Shown here one piece after another: positions 16,149 through 23,645 of a stretch of DNA of 64,000 nucleotides. The stretch lies in assembly GCA_964343075.1 (NCBI GenBank), contig CAYFGT010000001.1, forward strand, positions 62,001 through 126,000, in the 5' to 3' direction. The translations under genes were made by a program, and so were the position numbers. Within the stretch, counting starts at the first letter, position 1, and every line of letters begins with the position of its first letter. A model generated the notes under the pieces. The model was not told where the DNA came from and ran no database searches. It was given only the letters and a program-made list of their open reading frames with translations. Source of the stretch: UBA2588 sp964343075 (GTDB lineage: Bacteria; Chloroflexota; Dehalococcoidia; Lucifugimonadales; UBA3495).

Positions 16149-18964
16149 TGGAAAGATTAATGGAAGATAAGATAACAATTCATATTGATGGACAGGAAGT
16201 TCAAACAGAACCAGGAAAAATGGTACTTGAGGCAGCGATTGATGCAGGTATCTACATTCCTTATCTGTGTTATCACCCAGGGATGAAACCTTTTGGCGCT
16301 TGCAGGACATGTGTCGTATCAGTCGTAGATGGGAGAGGAATGCCAGCATCATGTACTTTACCTGTCCAAGATGGGATGGTGATTAATAGTAATGTTCCAG
16401 AAGTAAACGATCTACGTAAGTCTATAATGAGCATGATGATCGCTGAGCATCCAAATGGATGTCTCACTTGTCATCGAATTGATATCTGTGGCCCAAGTGA
16501 CGTTTGTCTCCGTCATGTGTCGGTTAATGATCGATGTATAACTTGTCCCAAAAACGAGCGTTGTGAATTCAAAGATACCGTGAGGTATCTTGGCATGGAT
16601 CTTGAATCCCATTTGGATTATAACTACAAGGCCCTGCCGCTTGATCTGAAAGATCCTTTTTATGATAGGGATTACAATCTTTGTATTACTTGTGGACGTT
16701 GTGTTCGAGTTTGTGAAGAGGTTCGTGGAGATTCTGCAATTTCATTTGTTGATAGAGGAGGCAGAGCTCTTGTTGGAACCTCATTTGGTAGCTCTTTACT
16801 AGAATCGGGATGTGAATTTTGTGGTGCATGTTTGGACGTGTGCCCCGTAGGTGCTTTAACTGAAAAAGAAAACAAATGGGAAAAGCCTAGAGAAATAAAG
16901 AAAACTGTATGCACCCAATGTCCGGTGGGTTGTCAATTAAATCTTGAATTGAATGAGTTTGGTAGGATGATTAGAGTGGTCCCTGAGTTAGATTCTCCTG
17001 TTAACCGAGGTCAAGGCTGTTATCGCAGTAAGTTTGGGTTAGGGTATTTGAATACTACTACAAGGATTCGTCACCCTCAAATCAAAAAAGATGGCAAATT
17101 AGAAAATGTGACTTGGGATGAGGCAATATCGCATATTGTGGATAAATGGTCTGAGATTTCCAAATCAAATTTGTCGGTGCTTACTGCAAGCGATAGTACC
17201 AATGAAGAATTGTATTTGTGGCAAAAACTGGTCCGGACATATATGAAGACTAATAATATTGATCAGTCTACCAATATACAGCCAAATTTAACTGATACAA
17301 TGCAGAGTTTATTGGGGGTAGGGGCGTCTACAGGTTCCATTTGGGATTTGAAAGATTCTGCTACATGTTTTGTTTTTAATTCCAATATAACTGAAGAGCA
17401 CACACTTGTGTCACTTCCTATAAAACAAGCTAAAAAATCAGGGGCTAAGGTTGTGGTGTTGGACTCTAGAGAGACAGAAATGACAAGGCATAGTGACCTA
17501 TGGATTAGGCCTTTCCCCGGCACAGAAAATTTGGTTTTATTGGGTATTATTAAGATCATCATTGATGAGAATTTGATCCCTGACCAAGATTTACAGCAAC
17601 GAATTGAGAATCTAGATGAGTTGAGTGCATTTGTTAAATCTATGGATTCACAAGATATTTATAACCGCACTAATGTAGACGAAGAAGAGTTAAAAACTGC
17701 AGCGGCTTTGTTGACTGAATCTAACAAGACTTCAATAGTATATTCATTGGATACCATTGATATAGATAAATGCGAACAAGTTGTAGGTAACCTTATCAAT
17801 GTCAGTCTGCTATTAGGTTCGCTGGGTAAGAAAGGTGGTGGGATTTATCCCATGAGGCAAGGGGGCAATGAGCAGGGAGCACAAGATATGGGTGCTCTGT
17901 ATGGTAGGTTACCTGATGGAATGTTGCTAAATGATTCGGATGCTCGACACAAAATCAAAGAATTGCTTGGCATGGATATCTCTGAATCAAGCGGTACCTC
18001 ACTCGTTGGATTGCCGGATTCTATAGCTAATGGCGAGATCACGAGTTTGTTCCTGATTGGTGAATTGTTGAATGAAAGTCATCCTGCAATCGCTGCATTG
18101 AAAACTAAGCTTAAAGACTTGGATTTTCTTGTGACTCTTGAAAGTTACCCAAGTGATATAACTCAGATTGCAGACGTAGTTCTTCCGAGATTAACATTTG
18201 CTGAGAAAACAGGAACTTATACCAATCTCGAAAGAAGGATTCAAAAAATAACTCCAGCAATGGACCACAAAAATAATGAATCTTTATCAGAAGTGGAACT
18301 CGTCTCAAGGCTAGGGGGAATGCTAGGTGTTGATGGTCTTAGTTTTGAATCGGAATCATTAGTAATGGATGAAATTTCCTCAGCTGTTGCTAGTTATAAT
18401 GGGATCACTTACGACTTAATAGATAAAAATGTTCAGCTGGTGTTAAGGTCTGGATACGATATGCCAAAACCAACACAAGAATTATATACTTCATACAAGT
18501 CTCTAGGGGTGCAATGGCCATTAAATGAACAACTGCAGAGTACTAAAATACTTTTTGAAGACGATCAAAAATTCAGTGCATTGATACCAAACGCTACCTC
18601 GACTGAAGATATAGATAATTATTGGCTGGTGCAAGGTAGAATTCTATTTATGGATAACGATCTATTTTCTGTCAACGAAGCTGGTGATCATAATGTCATC
18701 GATAGGCCTGATGTATTTGAACTCAATATATCATCTGCACAGACTATGAACTTAAACCAAGGAGATGAAGTGACGTTACATACAGAGGAATATGATGCTA
18801 ATGGGACAGTTTCGATTAATAATGAATTGCCCGTCGGAGTGATATCACACACTAGTCTATTTGGAGAGTTGGCTGTAGCATTACAAAATAGCGAAAAAGT
18901 GAATCTTATGGCAGATGTTCCAAAATTAAGGATACTTTCGGCGAGTATCAGTAAAAAGGGGTAA
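16145..18964 (+). CDS. NuoG/formate-dehydrogenase-alpha-like molybdopterin oxidoreductase without active-site Cys/Sec
   Basis: The 939-residue protein begins with a [2Fe-2S] ferredoxin domain (YLCYHPGMKPFGACRTC and a later Cys), then the His-Cys [4Fe-4S] motif CLTCHRIDICGPSDVCLRH. Two full ferredoxin-type clusters follow (CITCGRCVRVCEE and CEFCGACLDVCPVG), then the molybdopterin-oxidoreductase domain from about residue 255 (VCTQCPVGCQ, QGCYRSKFG). Having both CxxCxxCxxxC motifs makes it more like FdhA or HydA than standard NuoG, which keeps only one of them. In the stretch aligning with the formate dehydrogenase Sec/Cys position (around NLTDTMQSLLGVG) I find neither Cys nor UGA. Formate oxidation is therefore unlikely and an electron-transfer role more likely. 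Start may be 16145, 16148 or 16160. Confidence 0.82.
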   Translation: MMERLMEDKITIHIDGQEVQTEPGKMVLEAAIDAGIYIPYLCYHPGMKPFGACRTCVVSVVDGRGMPASCTLPVQDGMVINSNVPEVNDLRKSIMSMMIAEHPNGCLTCHRIDICGPSDVCLRHVSVNDRCITCPKNERCEFKDTVRYLGMDLESHLDYNYKALPLDLKDPFYDRDYNLCITCGRCVRVCEEVRGDSAISFVDRGGRALVGTSFGSSLLESGCEFCGACLDVCPVGALTEKENKWEKPREIKKTVCTQCPVGCQLNLELNEFGRMIRVVPELDSPVNRGQGCYRSKFGLGYLNTTTRIRHPQIKKDGKLENVTWDEAISHIVDKWSEISKSNLSVLTASDSTNEELYLWQKLVRTYMKTNNIDQSTNIQPNLTDTMQSLLGVGASTGSIWDLKDSATCFVFNSNITEEHTLVSLPIKQAKKSGAKVVVLDSRETEMTRHSDLWIRPFPGTENLVLLGIIKIIIDENLIPDQDLQQRIENLDELSAFVKSMDSQDIYNRTNVDEEELKTAAALLTESNKTSIVYSLDTIDIDKCEQVVGNLINVSLLLGSLGKKGGGIYPMRQGGNEQGAQDMGALYGRLPDGMLLNDSDARHKIKELLGMDISESSGTSLVGLPDSIANGEITSLFLIGELLNESHPAIAALKTKLKDLDFLVTLESYPSDITQIADVVLPRLTFAEKTGTYTNLERRIQKITPAMDHKNNESLSEVELVSRLGGMLGVDGLSFESESLVMDEISSAVASYNGITYDLIDKNVQLVLRSGYDMPKPTQELYTSYKSLGVQWPLNEQLQSTKILFEDDQKFSALIPNATSTEDIDNYWLVQGRILFMDNDLFSVNEAGDHNVIDRPDVFELNISSAQTMNLNQGDEVTLHTEEYDANGTVSINNELPVGVISHTSLFGELAVALQNSEKVNLMADVPKLRILSASISKKG

Positions 18965-18969
18965 TCAAG

Positions 18970-19686
18970 ATGGCAATGCCTGAAGCCCAATTGGTATCTA
19001 AGGATCAAGTTACTGAAGACTTGATGATAATAAAACTTGAATGTGTAGGCAATCAGTTTACATTTAAACCTGGACAATACTGCACTCTGGGTATTCAAGG
19101 GACCGAACGGGCATATTCTATAGCTTCATCACCACATCAGGAATATTTGGAAATCTTTGTCGAACTTGTAAAAGATGGTGAGTTGACCCCCAAGATATGG
19201 GAATTAAGCCTAGGAGACAAAGTATCTATCAGGCCTAGAGCAAAAGGTATATTTACCCTAAAGTCGGATTATAAACATCATGTAATGGTGGCGACCGTAA
19301 CTGGGGTTTCCCCATATGTGAGTATGATCAGAAATCACTTGAATTCTAATGTTCCTATGGAGCATACTTTTTATGTTCTGTTAGGTGCAAGTTATTGCGA
19401 TGAACTCGTCTATGATCAAGAATTACAATCACTATCGGAATTACACCCTGACATTGTTAAATTTGTACCTACTGTAAGTAGACCTAATGAACCTAGAAAC
19501 GATAATTGGTCAGGATTAACTGGTCGAGTGAATGATATCGTGAAGGAACAATTGGATCTTAGACAACTCCCTAAAACAGAAACTTATATCTATGCATGTG
19601 GGCATCCAGGAATGATAGAGTCAGTAAGAGAAGAAGTTGTTGAAGATGGCTGGAATTTCATAGAAGAGAGATTCTGGAAAGAATAA
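18970..19686 (+). CDS. Ferredoxin-NAD(P)+ reductase family FAD/NAD-binding protein
   Basis: The 238-residue protein has the FNR layout: an FAD-binding barrel with PGQYCTLGI and RAYSIASSP, the GDKVSIRPRAKGIFTL loop, and the nucleotide-binding half beginning MVATVTGVSPYVSMI and ending near ERFWKE, typical of Fpr-like reductases. It lies 5 bases after the FdhA/NuoG-like gene, preceded by an AAGGGG sequence. It probably adds an NADP(H) or ferredoxin entry point to that soluble module, although this partnership is inferred only from gene order. Confidence 0.85.
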   Translation: MAMPEAQLVSKDQVTEDLMIIKLECVGNQFTFKPGQYCTLGIQGTERAYSIASSPHQEYLEIFVELVKDGELTPKIWELSLGDKVSIRPRAKGIFTLKSDYKHHVMVATVTGVSPYVSMIRNHLNSNVPMEHTFYVLLGASYCDELVYDQELQSLSELHPDIVKFVPTVSRPNEPRNDNWSGLTGRVNDIVKEQLDLRQLPKTETYIYACGHPGMIESVREEVVEDGWNFIEERFWKE

Positions 19687-19723
19687 CAAATGCATCTTAG
19701 TTGATTTTGGGGTTGTGTCGTGA

Positions 19724-22318
19724 ATGGCATTTGAGGTGGTTGTGACTACTATTAGAGAACAATATTTAGATGTCAAAACATCTTACGAAGATGCAATACT
19801 GTTTTTCCGTATGGGAGATTTTTACGAATGTTTCGACGATGATGCTCGGGTGATTTCAGAAGAATTGGATTTGACCTTGACTAAAAAAAATTTAGGGAAA
19901 GGTGTGGTTGTACCACTAGCAGGGATCCCAATTCACGCTTGTGACGGTTACCTGGGTAAATTAGTTAGAAATGGCCATAAAGTAGCGATTTGCGAACAAT
20001 TGAGTGATCCTACCGGATCCAAAGGGTTAGTGGATAGAGGGGTTGTTAGGGTAGTTACTCCTGGAACAGTTTATGAGGATAAATTTTTAGACCAACACTC
20101 AAATAACTACTTAATATGTTTAAAGCGAGATGGTAAAGAAATTGGATTAGCATACGTTGATATATCTACAGGAGAGTTCGCTGTAACTAGCGTTGATATA
20201 GATGAAGTCGAAGCAGAGTTAGCGCGCCTAGAAGGATCTGAAATTTTAATCGCTACCGAAGATCAAGACTTTTTTGAATCATTGCCTTCTCTTGCTACAA
20301 ACAATAATTTTACTAAGATTGTATCCTTCCTGGATAATCAAGATTTTGGACCGCCTAGAACCCAATCGTCAGAACTACTGAACAAGCATATGGAAGGATT
20401 GGATACAAATGATGAAATCACCGAGCCAATGTTCAAAGCCGTATCAGGGATTTTGTCTTATTTAACTAAGACCCAATTTTTGGTATCTGATTATCTTCGT
20501 TCTCCTGTTGTTTACAGGACTAATCACTTCATGATTCTTGATCAGCAGACTAGAATTAATTTAGAAATATTTGATAATTATCAATCTTCGGCATCTAATT
20601 CAACTTTGTTTAAAACACTAAACTATACCCATACTTCTATGGGTGCGAGATTGCTCAAGAAATGGATAGGACAGCCATTGATCCAGCGAGAGGATATAGT
20701 TGGTCGACTAGATGCAGTTGACTGCCTGATCAATCATCTTCCAGTTTTAAATGAAATCGAACAGGCATTGTCCAAAATATCCGATCTTGAACGTATCGTT
20801 GGTAAGGTAAAGTTCAATCGAGCTACTCCTAATGATTTAATAGGACTCAAGAATACGGCCTATGAATGCAATAAATTGGCTGATTTGTTGGAACAACCTT
20901 TATATGATAGCGTTCAAAGAATATGTTCTTTGGTGAAGGTCAGCGAAGAAATAATTTATCTGATAGAGTCCGCAATTGACCCAGAATGGTCAGGTAAAAT
21001 AGGAGATGGTAAGACCATAAAACTAGGTTTCTCTGAAGATCTCGATCGGTTGAGAGGGGTATCGAATTCTACAAAAGATGTGATACTGAATCTAGAAGCT
21101 CAAGAAAAAGAAAGAACAGGTATAAAAAACTTGAGGATACGGTTCAATCAAGTTTTTGGGTATTACATTGAAATCAGTAAATCCAATTTGGACAAAGTCC
21201 CCGAAGAATACATTCGGAAGCAAACCCTCACTAATGCTGAAAGGTTCATTACTGCAGAACTAAAGGATTATGAATTAGAAATCTTAACGTCTAATGACAA
21301 GATAGAAGAGTTAGAAAAACAGCTATTTAGTCAAATATGTGCCCAAATTTCATCTTTTCATTTTCCTTTATTGGCAACTTCTTATGGCATAGCCAAGCTT
21401 GATGTTATGTCGTCATTTGCAAGGATAGCAATCAGGAACACTTATACTAAACCCCATATGACGAATGACTATACTATTAACATTAACGATGGACGACATC
21501 CTGTGGTTGAGCAAGTTATCGGTTATAGTAACTACGTTTCTAATGACTTGTTTCTGTCTAGGGATGATAGTAACGTTATAGTCCTCACCGGTCCGAATAT
21601 GGCAGGTAAGAGTACTTACATCAGGCAGATAGCGATAATTGTACTCATGGCACATATTGGGAGTTTTGTACCAGCTGCTTTTGCAGAGATAGGAATAGTT
21701 GATCGAATATTCACTAGGATCGGATTACAGGATGACCTAACCACTGGACAATCAACTTTTATGGTAGAAATGGTAGAAACTGCTGATATCATTAAAAAAG
21801 CAACGTCGAGATCTTTGTTAATTCTTGATGAAATAGGCCGTGGGACCAGCACGTATGACGGTCTCGCAATTGCTCAATCAGTGATTGAATATATACATAA
21901 TTCATCCCAGCTTAAATGTAAAACTCTGTTTGCTACCCATTATCATGAATTGAGTCAATTGGCTGACACTATGCCAAGGATACAAAATTATCATGTAGCG
22001 GTATCTGAAACAAATGGGGAAATAATATTTCTAAGACGTATCTTGAGAGGTTCGTCAAGTAAAAGTTATGGTATACATGTTGCTAAATTGGCTGGTATGC
22101 CAAAGTCTGTTTTATCTAGAGCAGAGGAATTATTGGAAGACCTGGAAAATGAGAAATCTTTTGGACAACCAAGGCACCATGAACACAATAATCAAAGGCA
22201 GTTACATTTTAGTTGGGAGTCAGAAGAAGTACTAGAGCGATTATCAGAGATAGATGTTGATAATATGACTCCTCTAGAGGCAATGAATTTCTTGAATAAA
22301 CTTAAATCAGATTTTTAA
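19724..22318 (+). CDS. mutS: DNA mismatch repair protein MutS
   Basis: MutS recognises base mismatches and small loops. The 864-residue protein has the mismatch-recognition Phe-x-Glu region in FRMGDFYECF, connector and lever domains, the Walker A TGPNMAGKSTYIR, the signature DEIGRGTSTYDGLAIA and the H-loop FATHYHEL. The C-terminal segment ends TPLEAMNFLNKLKSDF as in full-length MutS. mutL follows 1.3 kb downstream on the same strand, with an ArsC-like gene and other small genes between. Confidence 0.98.
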   Translation: MAFEVVVTTIREQYLDVKTSYEDAILFFRMGDFYECFDDDARVISEELDLTLTKKNLGKGVVVPLAGIPIHACDGYLGKLVRNGHKVAICEQLSDPTGSKGLVDRGVVRVVTPGTVYEDKFLDQHSNNYLICLKRDGKEIGLAYVDISTGEFAVTSVDIDEVEAELARLEGSEILIATEDQDFFESLPSLATNNNFTKIVSFLDNQDFGPPRTQSSELLNKHMEGLDTNDEITEPMFKAVSGILSYLTKTQFLVSDYLRSPVVYRTNHFMILDQQTRINLEIFDNYQSSASNSTLFKTLNYTHTSMGARLLKKWIGQPLIQREDIVGRLDAVDCLINHLPVLNEIEQALSKISDLERIVGKVKFNRATPNDLIGLKNTAYECNKLADLLEQPLYDSVQRICSLVKVSEEIIYLIESAIDPEWSGKIGDGKTIKLGFSEDLDRLRGVSNSTKDVILNLEAQEKERTGIKNLRIRFNQVFGYYIEISKSNLDKVPEEYIRKQTLTNAERFITAELKDYELEILTSNDKIEELEKQLFSQICAQISSFHFPLLATSYGIAKLDVMSSFARIAIRNTYTKPHMTNDYTININDGRHPVVEQVIGYSNYVSNDLFLSRDDSNVIVLTGPNMAGKSTYIRQIAIIVLMAHIGSFVPAAFAEIGIVDRIFTRIGLQDDLTTGQSTFMVEMVETADIIKKATSRSLLILDEIGRGTSTYDGLAIAQSVIEYIHNSSQLKCKTLFATHYHELSQLADTMPRIQNYHVAVSETNGEIIFLRRILRGSSSKSYGIHVAKLAGMPKSVLSRAEELLEDLENEKSFGQPRHHEHNNQRQLHFSWESEEVLERLSEIDVDNMTPLEAMNFLNKLKSDF

Positions 22319-22329
22319 TTGGAGGTTTT

Positions 22330-22668
22330 ATGGCGTTAATTACTTATTATACCTGGAATCAATGATCTACTTGCAAGAAGACAAAAGAGTTACTTTTGCA
22401 AAATGGTATAGAGCTCGATGAGAGAGATATTTTCTCAGCTCCTTTATCTGAATCTGAAATTTTAGGCATCGTTAAATACACCGATATAGATTATATATTT
22501 GCTAAGCGCAGTCCTTCAGTAAAAAAAATGGGATTAAATATAGATACTATGTCGGACCAAGATAAAATAAGTAATATGGTCAAGGAGCCTAGATTGATAC
22601 GGCGACCTATGATCGTGGATGGAATTAAGGTACTTGTGGGTGCCGATGTGAAAAAATGGATTAGCTGA
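22330..22668 (+). CDS. Probable selenoprotein: ArsC/Spx-family thioredoxin-fold protein with in-frame UGA (Sec12)
   Basis: The frame runs ATG at 22330 to TAG/TGA-type stop at 22668 with a single in-frame TGA at 22363-22365, giving 112 residues if TGA is read as selenocysteine. The N terminus reads MALITYYTWNQ-U-STCKKTKELL. In the ArsC/Spx family the U position is the catalytic first Cys of a Cys-x-x-Cys-type motif, so the protein would have U12-x-x-C15. Family features continue unbroken after the UGA: ELDERDIFSAPLS, SPSVKKMGL and EPRLIRRPMIVDG with the conserved C-terminal Arg. GGAGG with a 4-base spacer precedes the ATG, 12 bases after mutS. A caller treating TGA as stop would report only a TTG-started fragment from 22396. 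The likely role is a thiol/selenol redox enzyme; arsenate reduction is not proven. An alternative is a nonsense mutation. Confidence 0.82.
22382..22398 (+). promoter_or_regulatory. Candidate bacterial SECIS hairpin for the ArsC-like UGA
   Basis: A perfect 6-bp stem (CAAAAG at 22382-22387 with CTTTTG at 22393-22398) closes the 5-base loop AGTTA. The loop starts 22 bases after the UGA and has a G in its first two positions, which agrees with the published general description of bacterial SECIS elements (short apical stem-loop 16-37 bases downstream with a G at the loop start). An alternative fold pairs the outer TTGCAA at 22371-22376 with TTGCAA at 22396-22401. The stem is AT-rich, so chance is not excluded. 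Confidence 0.45.
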
Positions 22669-22671
22669 GCT

Positions 22672-22842
22672 TTAGTTCGTTGAGAAGTTGAACCTGAATT
22701 TAGTTGTTGGGGTCATTTCTTTCCATTTGCTAATGTCAATAATAGATATAGAAGCAGGTAATTTTCGTTTCGGGCGATCTTCGCCTCCACATAGAAAATA
22801 TTCCCACTTAAGTCGCTCTATGTTAAACATCTTTATGATCAT
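22672..22842 (-). CDS. Hypothetical 56-residue protein
   Basis: The frame opens with ATG at 22842, two bases after the TAA of the upstream 56-residue gene, and ends with TAA at 22672, converging tail-to-tail with the ArsC-like gene. The product is hydrophilic with a single Cys in EYFLCGGEDRPKRK and a Ser/Thr-rich end. I do not recognise a family. Close coupling to the neighbouring small gene argues it is real; no Shine-Dalgarno of its own is obvious, so it may depend on translational coupling. It could also be spurious. Confidence 0.45.
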   Translation of the reverse strand: MIIKMFNIERLKWEYFLCGGEDRPKRKLPASISIIDISKWKEMTPTTKFRFNFSTN

Positions 22843-22843
22843 A

Positions 22844-23014
22844 TTATGATTGCCTAGGGTCGATTACAAAAGGTTTCGTTTTATCTATCAAACCAGCTTT
22901 ACTCAACACTCTAAAAGAAGCGGCCATCTCATCGTTGAGTTTTGGGAGTTCACTTAGTTTGCAATAAATTTTATATATGGGCGTAGGTTCGTCTTTTGTA
23001 GGGTTGTTGCGCAT
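22844..23014 (-). CDS. Hypothetical 56-residue protein with strong Shine-Dalgarno
   Basis: AAGGAG (minus strand, 23025-23030) lies about 10 bases before the ATG at 23014, so this start is preferred over an ATG 21 bases further upstream that would include the Shine-Dalgarno inside the gene. The product begins MRNNPTKDEPTPIYKIYCKL and ends KPFVIDPRQS. It is soluble, with one Cys. No family is recognised. It forms a two-gene unit with the next small gene. Confidence 0.55.
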   Translation of the reverse strand: MRNNPTKDEPTPIYKIYCKLSELPKLNDEMAASFRVLSKAGLIDKTKPFVIDPRQS

Positions 23015-23027
23015 ATTTGTGAAACTC

Positions 23028-23055
23028 CTTAACATAACACTCTATATGTGTTAAG
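23028..23055. repeat. Inverted repeat overlapping the Shine-Dalgarno of the small-gene pair
   Basis: CTTAACA (23028-23034) and TGTTAAG (23049-23055) are perfect 7-bp inverted arms around a 14-base centre that itself holds AACAC/GTGTT. The left arm overlaps the AAGGAG of the gene starting at 23014. It could be an operator or an mRNA hairpin that masks the ribosome binding site; either is only inference. Confidence 0.3.
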
Positions 23056-23067
23056 TAACTAAGTTTT

Positions 23068-23076
23068 TGCTACAAT
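23068..23076 (+). promoter_or_regulatory. Extended -10 promoter element (TG-n-TACAAT)
   Basis: TGC directly before TACAAT (23071-23076) is an extended -10 box on the plus strand; the -35 region is weak. The same TTTTGCTACAATG string occurs before the CinA/NadD-like gene at 43811. It could drive the small HAD gene at 23207 (leader of about 125 bases) and mutL. The stretch 23077-23206 otherwise shows only an 18-codon ORF (23104-23160) that I do not consider convincing. Confidence 0.35.
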
Positions 23077-23206
23077 GACTTGTAGAAGTTACGGCAACAG
23101 TATATGAGGCTAAAATTACTGAAGCATTACGAGGGTTCCATTGTTAAAGAGTTTTTTTAATACATGTAATAATAAAAATGCCTTAGTTGAATATTAGGAA
23201 TCACAA

Positions 23207-23644
23207 GTGAAAATATTTTTTGATGTTGACTACACAATTTTAGGTTTAGACAATTCTTTGAGACCAAGAACTAAGGAGACCTTTCAGAGACTTCTTGATG
23301 ATGGGCACCTGATTTACATATGGTCTGGGATGGGTGAAAGATGGGAAGTAATAGAAGGGCACGATTTGAGTCAATATGTGTCTGGAGTATATGAGAAGCC
23401 TAGGGACAATTTTGACAAGAAATTCGAACTGCTTAACATTCCTGAAATTCCTGACTTCGTTATTGATGATTATCCGGAGATAGTTGCTCATTATGGAGGA
23501 TTGTGGGTGCAACCATATTTCTTTCAACGCAATAAGGATGACGCAATGGACACCATATATGAAGTGATTACAGAGGTTGTAGAGACGAAAACTTCAACCA
23601 ATAAACATTACAAACCAAAAGGAACTATACTTCCGTTATTTTAA
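23207..23644 (+). CDS. Small HAD-superfamily protein
   Basis: The 145-residue protein begins KIFFDVDYTILGLD, an intact D-x-D-x-T motif I. It has WSGMGERW at the motif II position, a lysine in VYEKPRDNFDKK and the motif IV-like FVIDDYPEIVAHYGG. There is no room for a cap domain, so it is a minimal phosphatase-like fold. The start is GTG at 23207 after AGGA. mutL begins one base after its stop, so it shares a transcript with mutL. The function is unknown; the tail from about residue 120 is low in conserved features. Confidence 0.75.
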   Translation: MKIFFDVDYTILGLDNSLRPRTKETFQRLLDDGHLIYIWSGMGERWEVIEGHDLSQYVSGVYEKPRDNFDKKFELLNIPEIPDFVIDDYPEIVAHYGGLWVQPYFFQRNKDDAMDTIYEVITEVVETKTSTNKHYKPKGTILPLF

Positions 23645-23645
23645 A

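Noticed and set aside
16145..18964. Active formate dehydrogenase with Sec or Cys
   Set aside because: No in-frame UGA and no Cys in the segment that aligns with the metal-ligand residue.
22363..22365. TGA read as tryptophan (altered genetic code) to explain the ArsC-like frame
   Set aside because: TGA ends many intact genes here (nuoF, mutL, nuoL, nuoM), and Trp is encoded by TGG throughout. The homologous residue is Cys, not Trp.
22396..22668. ArsC-like gene as a 90-residue protein starting at TTG 22396
   Set aside because: This start lacks a ribosome site and removes the first strand and the catalytic motif of the thioredoxin fold; the GGAGG-ATG at 22330 is far better.
23151..23158. T-run taken as an intrinsic terminator
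   Set aside because: No stem of useful length precedes the T-run.
23104..23160. 18-codon ORF before the small HAD gene
   Set aside because: No Shine-Dalgarno, biased only by AT-rich sequence; no sign of a leader-peptide attenuator.
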